From Progne subis subis (lineage: Eukaryota; Chordata; Aves; Passeriformes; Hirundinidae): DNA of 64,000 bases. This document shows positions 14,525 to 28,300 of this stretch, in pieces. How positions within the stretch are numbered: position 1 is the first letter of the stretch; the number at the start of each line of letters is the position of its first letter. The stretch is from NCBI GenBank assembly GCA_022316685.1, contig JAKJHU010000057.1:1674001-1738000 (forward strand). Reading direction: 5' to 3'. The translations under genes and the position numbers were made by a program. The notes below the pieces were generated by a model. The model did not search any database. It was given only the letters and a program-made list of their open reading frames with translations, and had not been told where the DNA came from.

Positions 14525-16865
14525 AACTCAACAGTCAGAAACCAATGTCATACTTTACCATCCCTCTCTCCAGTGAACAGGATTTCAATGTAATATTGCT
14601 GGGCAGGTTATGGGCTCCTCTCGGTCCAGTTTACTAGGTCACCCATAGCTAGCCCTGGCAGCTAACAGCAGATTATACCACACTATGCACAGTGCTACCC
14701 ATGGTCTGCCTTTAGACTTTTATGCTAACAGAGTCCGTGTTTCCTGAGGAAATATAAACTAAAATCCGGAATTTTATGAATAAAGGGAAAAAGAAAAGAA
14801 AGTGTAGTTTACGATTTAAAATCAAAATTTTACTTGCAATAAACTTATAAGAATGGGGGTTAAATTGCGATGCCAGAGTTGTTCAGAATCACTCAATGAT
14901 ATTCAAAATATTTTTTTTTTCCCGAATGTTAAGATACTTTGTTTTAATCAGAGTCTTTTCCATTGCTTCTGTTAACCAGTGGGACTAAGGCCAGTATGAA
15001 CTTTAGCTACGTACAGTCACACTTCATTGCAATAGTAAGATTGTCACTAAGAAGACTGATATATTGATGCAAAAGAAACCTGATATGCAAAGTTGTGCCT
15101 AGACCTCTTCAACAGGATGTCAGATATTTCATTCAGTTCCCCGTATTTTATTTAGAGTGATACAAATTTTGTTTTGAAGATACCTTTCTACTTCAACTTA
15201 TGAATAATGACAAGATCTAAAATTATCTTTTTTATTATTCATTAATATTAATAGGTTTGAATTCCATTCAGAGAATTTAGAACACTAGTTATTTTCAAGG
15301 AAATCGTATAAATCAGTAAGATAATAATCATTAAGTTGTGATGCTATTGTATTAATTGATTACATCATCCAATACTAGTAGAGACATAGCTCAGAATCAG
15401 AAACTCATCAAGGAGTTTTTATTTTGAATCCTAACCAGATGACCTTCTGTCTTTAAACAGTATTTTTTGCTTAAAAGTATGCTTTTTAGAAATGGTATTC
15501 CTCAGAATTGGCAATTAGAAGTTTTAATTATAATGCAGAGTCTTAGCATAATTTGTCTCACCTCATCTTCTTTCTGTCAAGAAATCTGCATCTTTTTTCC
15601 CTTTCAGATATATTTCTATGAATTACTATTAATTGAAAGTACAAAGTCTTTTGTGCTTTACCTTTATCTTTCAACTTTTAATCCAAAGAACTAAATGCAC
15701 TTGCAAAGGATTTTTCCTTCAATAGACACATATTAGAGACAGGTTTAAGCTGCTAAATTTGCACCTGTACCTTCATTTTCTTTATAGACACTAGGAAAAC
15801 AACCAATAATCTGCAAGATTTTGGGAAACAAACAACTCAATTATAATTAAGAAGACAATTTAAATCACTTAAAAAAAAAAAAAAATTGTCTATTGAAAGA
15901 TTATTAAAAGTTTCCACGCTTGAAGATCTAAAATGCAGCTCTGATATCCATAGCCAGCTGATCATCTCCTAATCCAAACAAGGCAAAGCAGAGAGCAGAA
16001 AGCTCTGTGCCTCTGCTCCTTTCCTGCAGCTAAGCAGCCACTCTGCTCCTTCTAAAAGTAATCAAAAGGGATTTGGACAGTGCTAGTAGACAGACATAGA
16101 ACTGTCATCACAATATTAAAACACAGAAAATAAATGTAGAACAATCTAGAAAGTCTAGCCTTGAAAAATCAGCTTTTATCCTTCAGTTAATTAATTCTGG
16201 AGAAAATTGTTGATCAAATCCCATTTTTAACCTTGCTGTCAGTCGGTGAATCGGCCTGTTTTTCTCAAGTGGCTGTTGGCTGATAGCAATGTCTTATGCC
16301 ATACATCTTCAAAGATTTCTATTTTTAAAAGAATTAGAGTGGAAAGGACAGAAGGTCTTTTGAAATTACAGTACAATAATATTTTTAAGTTTACTTGTAA
16401 GATGTTTCAAGTTGTGTGTGCCCCATGGTGTTCCTCTCATGAAAACTTTTTTTGATTTATCACCGAAGCAACAATTTGAATGTCCTTTTCAGAAAGGACA
16501 GCTTTTTGTAGAACAAATTGTTTCATAAATACCCAGAAAAGTCATTATTTTTGCGTTCGTAACCCAAAACTTCTATATTTTGGGGAGGAAGGAGGGGAAG
16601 GGGAGAGGGTAGGAGAATACTGATCATCTAGTACTTATTACTGAGAAGAATTACTTTTGCCACTGTGAGAGTGACAATAGCAAAACAGCTCTTGCAACTA
16701 CTTTCTAAAATGATTCAGAATTACACTGCAGCACTGCACACTGCATAGTTGTTTCTACACTAAACATCAGCTTGGACAGGCTCACATTTTTTGGAGTGAA
16801 AACAAGTATGCATTTTTCTCTAGAGGACTGCGTTGTGGGAACATTCGCATAACAATTGTGACATA

Positions 16866-16903
16866 GAATTTCATATACTTTGGGGAATTTCATATACTTT
16901 GGG
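16866..16903 (+). repeat. Two perfect 19-base tandem copies
   Basis: The unit gaatttcatatactttggg is repeated exactly, head to tail. The lack of any mismatch suggests a recent duplication. Confidence 0.9.
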
Positions 16904-19900
16904 TGCTTGCTGGAAACTGACCTTGTACCCTAGGTTTGAAATTTATTATGTATTAATTGCAGCTTTGTGTTTACACACAGCATAACAGGCTATCTAGTAC
17001 TTACATTTTTGCTAAGAAAAATCTTCTGGGAATGTGAAACACTGACTTTGGCAGTTCCTATACCAGGAGACAGAGATGCAAAAAAACATCCAAGTCAATC
17101 TGCATTTGAGCTGTGTCAGATGTTGGGTTGTAAGTGTCCATGATGCTTACTCAATTACCATTTTGTGTGAGGGAAGAGTAGTACTGTGCTAAAATATTGC
17201 TCAAAATTCAAAGTTAGCAACTTTTTACAGATTAAAGGGTATCTTTGAAAAACCTTTCTACAAATTTTTATAGAGTACAGACTAATAAAAGCAATGTACA
17301 GGCAACTTAAATAACATGTGGATTATTTATTATTGAATAAATATTATTTATTTCTATTATTGTTAAATGAGGACATTTTCTGCATGGTTCTATGAAAACC
17401 CCTTGTTGAGAACAAAAGTTTTACGAAAGGCTTACCTATGGAGAGTAACTTTTGCAGGAGGAAAACTTAGTGAACTCCCATCTTTTCAAAGAAAATTTCA
17501 GTCCTGGATACAGCAATTGTATTAGAAGTTAAGATCCATCTCCTGCAAGCCAGATGCAGGATGTCTGCAAATATCCCCTGAGCCACTGTTCACCGTGGAT
17601 CCTGCTAAAGAGGACCAGAAGCTTTAATTCAAGTTTTATAAATATTGCTCAGGGTACTTCTCTTTTCTGTAAATCTCTGTAATTTCTTCCTGTGTGAAGT
17701 TCCAAGAATCAATTTTTTCCCACACAAGGGTCAGGGTGGACACAGAGCAGAGCAGAAATGATGGCTGACCCTGGTAACAAGATGTGGCCCATACTCATGG
17801 GTTGAACTCTGGCTGAGGACTAAAAGGACTCCCAGCCTTTCAGATGCTGGACCCTACCATTACCCTACCTACCTCAGTGTCCCGATGCCTCAGAGCAACT
17901 CACTGCTACAAACTGCTCTGGCTGTGACTGCTCAAAAATAGAAACTTAGACCACCACATACAAATTCCAGAATAGATATTTTTATAACCACACTTGGTAC
18001 AGAAGCCAGATTTCTTGTATTTTAGTGAGTGCTAAATATGACTCTCTCTATGGTCCTTGCTGTCAAATAGCAGAATGGTTAATATAACATTAAAAAACCC
18101 AAATATCCATCTCCATCATATTTGCTGCATTGCTGCTACCTACCCTAACCTTCCAGTTAAGATTAAGAAGTTGGTTGCAAAATAAACCTATTTTTTAAAT
18201 TGCCATAAGTTTGTTCTAATAAAAGATTAAAACTTTTTTTTGTAAACCCAATACAGCATCCAAAAGGATATTTTTCCAAGTGACAGCTGAAAATCCATTA
18301 TCTGTAACATGTGCAGTAGAAATTTCACATCCATGCTCATCACAGCATTAAGGGCCTGAGAAAAATCTATCCAGTTCAGTGACCTATTATCCATGCTATC
18401 TGATTGGATGCAGCCAGTGCTTTTTCATTTGGATAAAACTCAGCTTTAAACATTTTTAAGATTTCTTTACCCTTTTAAGGAAAATACAAAAGACATGCTG
18501 TACTACAGTTGTATATCATGCTAAAATGGTATGGTGTGAATAATTTAATATGCAATGCAAAATAAAAAAATTTCAAAAAAAATCTGCTCCCCTATACATC
18601 AAGGGAATCAAGAATGGTGAAAAAATGGAACATGCAAAGTACTTTAACACCTGAAATGAAAATATTAAGGTGCACAGTTTTGAAATGCAGCAGCACTTGT
18701 AGTTACAGAAAGGAATATTGTGGAATTTCAGAAGTCCCTACACGTTTTCAACCCACATTTCTGTCAGTATGAATGTCATGATGGACACGTATGTCTGCAC
18801 CTTTAAATTTTGGTCCCTCCCTTCCTTTGTTCGTAACACAATAGCTCTGCACAGAAACAGCCCATAGAGGAAACAGGGCAATTTCTTACACCCTCCTATT
18901 TCAGGGTTTCTGCTGCCTTTTTCCCTCGAGTCATTGGTGTGCCTGGATCTGAGCAGGCTCAGCTGGGGGCTGCTCCAAAGGAGCAGAGGGCCAGCCCTGC
19001 AAAGCACTCTCGCTTTGGCAGCATTATTTGCTCCGTTGCGTACAGCAGCAGCTTGTCCTCTGACATGCAGCAACTCTGCGGGTTTTGTTGACCGTGCCTA
19101 AAGGGAAAAAATCCCAAATAGTGATGGTTTAGACTGAAGTCATATGGGAAAGAGCCCAGTTATTCCTCTTCTCTCCCCTACTGGCAATGTGCATCTTAGG
19201 AAGGTGCTGTCCTTGTACAATGGACAGGGTCTTTGTAGTAGTTATCAGGCAGAATACAGAATACAATTTGGGCAGTGTGCGCTATTGATTATGGATGAAC
19301 TGCAATGGAGTCAGTGAAGCTGCCTTCACTACTGACTGCTTCTCATTGCCTAAGATAGAACCATTCACAGTTAAAAGCTGTTTCTTCATCTGTCCTCAGA
19401 AACCAAAATTATGGAGGCACCCACTAAAATCAAACTGGAATTACGTCTAAAAATTTTCTACAGCCATAGACTGTTAATGGCTGCAGTGCTCACAAGAAGT
19501 CTACTTTTATATTTAACGTTTTATGGCAATATATACCAATAAGATCTGCACCACTCCACTTCGATTTTCAGCTTTTAAGCCACACTTTTCAAACAATAAA
19601 ACCTATGGCTAAATTTTTCAGTGGGTGGGAGGATACTCAAAAAGAGATTAATAGGAGAAAAAAGACAAACAGGTTGCAAAAGGGATTTAAGGGATGAGAA
19701 TCTCAACAAGGATACAGAACCATAGAAGTGCCCTTAAAATTTCCATTTAACATGTTAATAAAGGATATTAAGTACAGAAGTGTCCTGAGGGAACAAGACA
19801 GATGCAAATATTAAGAACAAAGTAGTAGCTAACCTTCAGGTTTTGGATTAACGTGCTATAATTCAAGAAAGTCCATGAAAGCCCATCAACTACAGTCTCT

Positions 19901-20399
19901 ACTCCTTTCCCTTCTCCAGGTTCCATAGCAAAGAACAATTTAATGCTCAGACTAAGAGGCTTAAGTATTGGCTTTTACACAATTTTACTGCTTTTCTGTC
20001 ACCAGGGCTGCAGCTATGACTATTGCTACTACTGGTAAAGAAATAAAAGTTCAGCTTTTGTTGAGTGCTTTGAAGTATTTAGGTATACAATGTAATTAAA
20101 CATAAAAATAATAGTCAGTTTCTCCCAGGGAATGTAATGGAAAAATCTAACAAAATTCAAGGTCAATATTTTATAAACAGATTATATAAAATTGGGTGGA
20201 TATGACAGAAGAATGGAATGATAAAGCAGAAAGCCAGAAGTGACTACTATTTGTTCAGTTAAAAAGCAATTTCTGATTGGAATGTAAGCAATACTGGAAT
20301 AGAATTATTTTTATTTACCCCAAAGAGAAGAAAAAAAAAGTAAGTCCAGGTAAGAAAACTGCAAAATTCATTTTCTTTACTGATGGTATTTAATGCTTT

Positions 20400-22350
20400 T
20401 TGTAACTAAATTTCAAAGCACTGGCAAGTTCACAACCACTAACATATTCATTTTATAGACATGGAAATTGAGATACATGATCAGAACAAGTAGGTTACAG
20501 AAAAATATGTATCCAAAAATTGCCGATACTGAAGAACAGATTGTGGAACCAGCAGGCAAATGGATATAAAGAAGAGAGGGAGTGCACATGTAAGCCATAC
20601 TAAGCACCCATACTATTGCTATTTGTCTATTATCCTCCACACATAATGATCTCTCTTAAAGCAGAAAGGTACCCAAACAAATCTCTATCTCTTCCTTATT
20701 GCACATAATTGTTTTCCTTCATTTGATGAAACAGATTTAAATAACTGCTGCCTTGTCAGATTATATTTCTCTGTCCTATTTTATCAAACACATCAGCTAA
20801 ATGCATGTCAGGCGACAATTTTGCCTGATTGGATTTAATGGGACTGTCAGATATATAGGCCATTTCACCAGTGGCCCCATAAGTATGGACCACCATTCCA
20901 ACTTCCCAAACAGCTGACAAGTGCACAAAAGGTGTGTTTTCAGATAAGCAAACTTGCTATCATCACTTCTGCTTTTTGTTTATTATGCAAACCCGATGGC
21001 ATTCAGTATTTCTGTACAGTTGATAATTGCTAATTATGGAAGGAAAAGTTATCTGATTGTCAATCATGGAATCAAATGAATTGAAAATATTCCATCAAGC
21101 ATTTAATAGAAGTGTAGGAAAAATATGGACTAAAAATAAAAATCAATGTGTTCTTTGTATTGAAAGATCATTGGCATAAGTAAATCACACAAAATTCAGA
21201 TCCTTATTGCTTAATTATCTCACATTTCATTAATCACAGCTACCAATTGTCTTGTGCAATGTGAATTGCTTTTCCTAATGAAAAAAAAATCATAGGCTAG
21301 AAATCAGTTTCACTAAGATGCAGTGGTAGAATGCAAATATTAATTTCTGAATTAATTCAAGACAGAGGGCTTGGCCAACCTGAGCTAATCACACCCCTGG
21401 GGTCCTCTAATCCTCTAAAGCTGATTATCTCATGATTGTCACACCCACTGGGAGTTGCCTTTGTCATTAGCAAATTCAAACCGTAGTTTGAAAAAAAAAA
21501 AAAAACCCAACTTGTTTTGATGCTAAGGCTGGGTAGTGAATAGCAGCTCCAGCTCTAATCCTTTGGCTGGCTGACAGGAGGAAATGTACTCTAGTATGTG
21601 TCATTGCTCCCTCAGAATTACTAGGACTGAGGAAGAACAAACAGCTACCAAGTCAGGAGGCAATATTATACGCTGATAAGACAGGTTTAACCCTCCAAAC
21701 TTAAAGCAGATACCAGTAATAAATACATGTGATTATTTTCTTTCTTCCCATTCATTATTTTCTGTGTTTGTTTGAAGGCAAATTAGCATCAAGACATGAA
21801 GATATTTGTGCAACAAAAAAATTGTGAATATAGTTGTACAACACGTTTCATGACGTCCTCGACAAAACCTGTATTCTTTCAAGACTCTACAAGCTGCAGG
21901 TGGAGCAGACAAATTCATAGGATGCATGTGAAACAACTGGAAGCAAACAGGTGACATCTGTCTCCAGCAGGTACTTCTTAATTCTGTTTACTAGATTACA
22001 TCAGTAGAGAACTAAAAGTCATTTACACATACACAGTCAGCCCCATGGTGAAGGAGTTTCTCCATGTGAGATAATTTCATTGTGTTCTGTGAAACTCATG
22101 TTGTATAAACACTATAAAATTTGAATCTGTGTCAAGCTGCAAAATTGTGCAGGGAAGCTGGCACTGAGGGTATGATTTCAATTATTCATCACAGTTGGTC
22201 AATTTGCATTGTTTTTGTGCCCGCATTTCCAAGCTGCTGGAATTTGCTTGATACATTAGCTGTCTAACCACTGTATATAAGTGCAGGATAGTGGCTTTCA
22301 CTCCCTAATCCAAACACTACTTGTGTCTCATTTGAACTGTTTACATTTCT
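20400..22350. other. Intergenic, possible conserved non-coding elements
   Basis: No gene is seen. Three subregions (about 20740-20880, 21340-21500 and 22160-22330) have the mixed, non-repetitive composition with ATTA/TAAT-type words common in developmental enhancers. A stretch at 20437-20475 vaguely resembles the core of a MIR SINE. These are impressions from composition only. An alignment to other birds or mammals would be needed. Confidence 0.25.
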
Positions 22351-25300
22351 CATAATGACTCTGTATTTGTGAGATTCTTTTTTCTCACTGTTTGTTTTAA
22401 ATAAAAAGCCAATAATTGTAGGTAGGCACAGGTGTGCCTTCACTTGCAGGTATGGGATATGGTAGAATGTAAAATCTGTTAACTTTTGCAGCTGGTGTAT
22501 GAGAACACTGCTGGTATTTTTTGAATTTCTTAGAAATGCTAGTTGACATATTTATTTTTATTATATACATACATTTAAAGTTTCACTCAGCTGTAGTGTC
22601 CAAACTATATTGCAATATGCAATATGCAGTAAATCTCCTGAAGTTTGCATTAGGAGATTTAACACTCCTTCTGCATGAAAGCTTGGAAGGTGCAATAAAA
22701 TGCGTATTTTGTGAAAACATGTAACACGATGTGGAACGTGCATAGCATGGCTCATGACGTTCCAGCGATATCAAGAAGCACAAGATCTGCTGTAAAAATT
22801 TGTGTATGGTTTGCAATTAATTTTGCATGCAACCTGAAACTTATGCTACTAAATTTGTGTTCTTTCTTGAATGAGCTGAAGAAATTTTATCAGGGAAGTT
22901 CCACTTCAGACCCTGATGATCTGCTCTCTGTCTATTGGTGCTGCATGCATGCTGTATTCAAGTGAACATTTGTACTTCCCTCAGGTGTGCTGTAGGGCCT
23001 GTATTCAATGCTCCACATTAGATGTGCATGCTGAGAAATCCAAGCTGCACAAAGAGACATTTGCACAGAGTTCCCCATGAAGGCACCACTTAACGTCTCC
23101 TGCAAGATACTCACATGTATGCTCTTTGACATTTTCATTGTAAACAGGACATCAAATTTTACCAAAACAAAGGTAGCACTGCAGTAAAATTGTGCTAAGT
23201 ACACAAAGACACAGATGTACGCACAGACAATAAGGTCTTGAAGATATTATAGAATTTTACCAAAACTCTGCCTACAGGGGTAGTAAGATTTTTCCTCAGA
23301 TCTTCCTGTTTCTGCATGAAATTGGAAATGTTGTTTCACATAAATTATTTTAGGCATATTTTTGTTAAAAGCTTTTAATGGGTTTGACAATCATAATGAA
23401 AGTTTTATAAATTGAGTTATTCTGGAAAATTTTACTATTATGATTTCAAAACCAGTGCTGCTAATCTCCTCAAGTCTTTACATACATGCTATTTTCATTC
23501 AGCTCCCTCTTGCAAACACACATGGAATCCTTTAAACTTTAAGTAAATTACTCATGTTAAAATTGAAAAGCAAGAACTGAAAATTCAAGGCTTTATGCGC
23601 ATGGACCAAATAAAAACCAGCCACCACTGACTGCAGAAAACTTATTTCTTTAAATTGTTTTACAGTGACAGAAAATCTATACTGGAAATGATGGAGAAAT
23701 AATAAATACTATATTCTCTGAATTAAAAGTCGTATCTCTCAAGCAAGTTATCCATCTATTCAAAATGATGACTTTAAGAGGCTGCTTTGCCATGGATTTT
23801 ATAGGGTAAGCTAAAAAAACCTGAAAAAATATCATGTAAGAAAGGATCATGTAAGAAAGAGGTATTGGAGTATATGTGTAATCAGAATATTAAAAAAAAT
23901 ATATTTTTCCTTACATAGCACCTTGATGGATTTTTTTAAAAGTTACATATCTGAAGCCAATTATTCTTTATTGTATCTTAATACACAGTGAAATTCTCAC
24001 AGGAAATGAGGACATCTAAATTAGTGTCATATGACAGTGAAAACAATTGAGCTGTAAGAACTGAATTTACAATTGTATTAGTGAACCCAAGTCTTTCCCT
24101 GTATTTGCCAGCGATTTAATTCTTCAGCTTTTATTGTAAAAACCATTATTTTTCTGACTGCTTTACAATCTAAATCTTCAAAGTAATTTGATCATTAAAA
24201 CTTGTAAATCTGTTAGAAATTTTCTCATGCAAGCTTATTCTAGAGAGTGTAGAATGTGTGTGTGCAAGCAAACGTGCTTGTGTGTGAACGTATTTTCCCC
24301 AATGGGTCACCAGCAAAAATGAACTGCCTGTCTTTTGAAGTGTGACTGAGCTTTTTACAATGTGACTATACAGCAGAAAAGAGAAATGGGATTTAAAAAA
24401 ACCCTTTCTCTTCTTTTGAAAGCTGTGTATAAACCAATAGTTTTAGCATGGAGGGAGGAAAGAATTTTGATAGGACAGGTTTGGGCAAAACACTTTTTTA
24501 CAGATTTTTTTCTTTGAAAACTTTTCTCAATATCATTGCAGCACTCTGTGTCACCTGTTTTGTATCCAAGACGATTGATGTGAAATATCTCTAACAGTTC
24601 ATGGGTGAGCATGAAGAGATGGATATGATGTTCAGACGTGATGTCACGTTTCCTCCCAACATGCCTCATGAAGAGAAGTCTGTAGCAGACTGCATGAGTC
24701 AAATGGAAATCAGGCAGTAAAAAGATCTTTCAAACCTGTGAATACACTAGTTTTATTTACTTACATTTATTGTGGCAAAACAGAGGCCTTGCCATAAATC
24801 AGGCTCACTCTGTGTAAGAAACACATTTTCTTGGCTCCAAAGGAGAGGGAGAGCTTGATAGCTTATATTGCCTATTCCATAGACAGTTACGTGGACCCCA
24901 TTGGCTTCTATAATATTTTGAAAATGCATTCACAATAATATTCTATTTCCATGCTAGTAATGTCAGTGGGAGTCCTGGTAGTATGCTATTTAGGCACACG
25001 GAGAAAATAATAGGATTTACAATAGCTGGCAATTTGTTTTCTACTGCCACAATGTCTGCTTTTGTTACACTCTTTGTAGCTCTTAGAAATTTCTTTCTGG
25101 CTATTCTGTTCATCTTTTCCACAGAAACATTTCTTCAGTTTGAATCGCTTCAGTATGAACTGGAGTGGTTTTGCTGCCATGAGTTTTTATTACTAGAACT
25201 AATACAAATAGTGCAAATGTTTTTTCCAGAAATAGTCATTCACATTTTTAATGTCTGTGGGGCTGACGGATGGTCTCGCCTGCAGTACTAGCATGCTGCT

Positions 25301-28300
25301 TCAGAAGGCAGAGAATATTGCCAAATCCTGGTAGCATGCTTATTGGTTGTCCTTTTGTCCTTAATCACTTCCAATTACTGCAAGGAGCCGAGGCTCCATG
25401 TCTTCCTTTACCCATTGCCAGGCCATTTTGAGGATTTTTTTTTTTTTTAATGTGATAAAATAAGAAGGGAGGTGAAGGAAGAAATAATATTTGTTTGCCA
25501 CATTTTAAATAGAGAACTGTAGTCCTAAACTACTTTTTGAAAGTCCAGTCCAATCCCATAGCAAACTGACTGTTCTGGTCACCTGACACACAAGGATAAC
25601 AGTAATTAACTTTTTAATTGCTAACCGTTTTCTTCAGGTTAATCAGACAGAGCTGTCTTTCTGCATAAATAGAACTCAATGAAACACTAGGATCCTCAGA
25701 CCTGGCTAGTCTCAAACCCAGACCTGTCCAACTCCATCTACTGACCAAAAGGTGCTTGCAGCCAGTGCCTGAATCCTAAAGGTGTGTTTCATTCTGTGGC
25801 CTCATGACCTGCCTCAGCAGCCAGGGATGAGTCCAGAAGAACCTACACAACTGAATGTAAGGCTAGACTGAGGGCCAGCCTAGTCAGATGGCCTTTGGGA
25901 GGCTCCTATCTGAGCCAGCACCATGGGACACAGCCTTTGATCTCAAGGCTGGGCTCCAGACAGGGCCCAATAGCACAGTCTCACAAGTGCCCACTGTGCA
26001 CTAGGGAAAATAATTTAAATATTCTGTCTTTCCATACTCAAGAGGATAGAAAGACATTTAGTAAAAGATGATTATTAGAAGTTAATTTGCTGTATTTTTT
26101 TCTGCCAAATTACCAATTAATGTAGCTGGAAAGAAATATTTTACACATGTATAATCAAGCCCTGAAAGGAGCTAGAGCTTCAATTGAAGCCTCTAACTAT
26201 TAATGTATTAAATTATCATGATGTATCTTCAGCTGATTATATCAAGCACTCTTCTAGAATTTGAGGAAGTAGTAATAAATTAAATTATAAATTACTATTG
26301 ATTATTTTTAACTTATTATCCTCTAGATTTTGATATGAATATTGCCAACTGATGCTGAGATATGGTGAACATAGGCAATGGTTTCAAACAGATACCTCTC
26401 CCTAATAATTGTGTACCAGGGTTGCATTTTTCTCTATGCTCCATTGCTGGGTCATGATGATTTATGACAATCCTTTTTAGGCATGAATGTATGCATATGT
26501 ACACAATAGCAAGTTCCCTTCAGATGGAGGAAGAGAGTGAACTACAATGTTTTCATTTAACTTTGTTCATCCGAAACTGCCACCAACAGTAGGTTTTATT
26601 CAATGCAGAAATTTACTAGAATAGCTAATAGGTTCTATGATACCTAAAAAGTAGCATTTGTATTACTACAGTAATTCTAAGAAATATATACTTTCTTATT
26701 AATTTTTGGCGTAATAAATACAATAATTTTACAGTATACAAGGGTGTTTTATTGGTCATTATAAAACTCCATTTCCTTTCAGATAGCTCCCTGAAGTTTT
26801 GTCTCCCAATTACAGAAATATTCCTGAATGCATTTTTAAAATAGTCACAGGTCAAACTATCTAAAAAGACCATTTGAAAACTGACTTTTGAAAGTGGCCA
26901 GCAACATGATTCTGTTTTCCTTAGCAAATTCAGCCTGGAAATGTCATCACAAATCTAGGTTTCACAGCCTGGAGAAAAATACCTTTGCATCCTACTTGTT
27001 CTAGGCTGTCCATATAATCATCTTTTAGTCGGGAGAGAGAAGCAGATGCTGAAGATTATTCTGTCTTTAGAACGTCCATACAAAACTGAGACAAAATAAT
27101 AAAGAAAAATACACTTTGCATACATATGTCCAGATGAATATTTGCATCTTCTTAAATTTTAGTAAATATTGAGAAACTGCAAATGCAAAGACTAGACAAA
27201 ATGGTTGAAACAAATGCACTGCAATGTTTGTTGCTTAAGTCAATAATAAAGGCCTGGGTTTTAACTATACCCCTAAGAATTTCACAGAGAAAAAGTTATG
27301 AAGTAGTATTAAAATTTCTCAAAAGTAAGGCAAAAATAGCATTGAATATAATTAGTAACCTTAGGATTTTAAAAAATAAATGTCTGAAATCTTACTTACT
27401 TTCATGGAGAAAGCAGCATAATTAAAAAAAAAAAAAATTCATTAAAAAAAATGAAAATACCCAAGGCAGCAAAATACAACTCTGAAAAACTTTATCTGAA
27501 TTACTATAATTATCCAGGAATGCTTAATTTGTAGAACACTCTTAAGGAAAATCTAAAGAGTAAGCATCAAAAATCACCAGAAATCCTTCCTTAGTCCACC
27601 TGTCAGCCCTTGGTTCCAAAAATACATCATCTTAATGATTTTAATCATCATCATTCAACCTTAATCACCACCTATAATGATTATTTTGAATTTTAACTTG
27701 GAAGCCATGAAAATGAAATCAATTATTCTACATACCAGCACTGGTTTTTTTTTGGAATGTGTGATTATCACCTTCAGAAGCCATGTGAAAATGTTCTGGC
27801 CAGAAAGAGAAAAAGTAAAGTTAAATGACAATTTCTAAAGAAAAAAAAAAAAAGGCTTGAGAAAAGTAGAGGAGTGATTCTACTAAAAAATTAAAAATAT
27901 GGCAATATTTAAGAAGTCTAATGAGTCAGAAGAACATTCCTGAAAAGGTGTTCTATTTCACAGATGAGATTTAAATATCTTCTGGTTAATGCATAAAATC
28001 TTGCAAGGCAAAATTAAAGAAATTTATCTTATTCAATACTTATTAACTTTTAAAATAATAAGTAGATTCAATGACTATCATCAACACTATAATCTGATGC
28101 TCTGTTTTCAGTACAGAAAGAGAAAAATTTATTTCCCTATACGAAGGAGCTTTATGAATTTGGGTAAATCAGTGAGTCATGACATCAACAGTTCTTGTCA
28201 TTTTTCCTACTTTTTCTTGTTTGTTTCTCTTACACCTTTCACTAAGTATGAAACAGTGACAGAAATTAAAATCTTGAAAAAGTAGCCTGGCTCACAAAAT

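Larger units (their letters stand above)
10430..20399. other. Intergenic, no gene recognised
   Basis: This AT-rich stretch has no recognisable exon or repeat family. Small local duplications lie at 13897-13931 (a 10-base unit seen three times), 14495-14524 and 16866-16903. A 28-base all-purine tract lies at 16582-16609. Mildly GC-richer islands lie at 12530-12800 and 18730-19090. Their open frames on the - strand (61 and 111 codons) resemble nothing I know. Confidence 0.6.

Noticed and set aside
20437..20475. Possible second MIR-like core
   Set aside because: Only about one short word matches; too weak to call.
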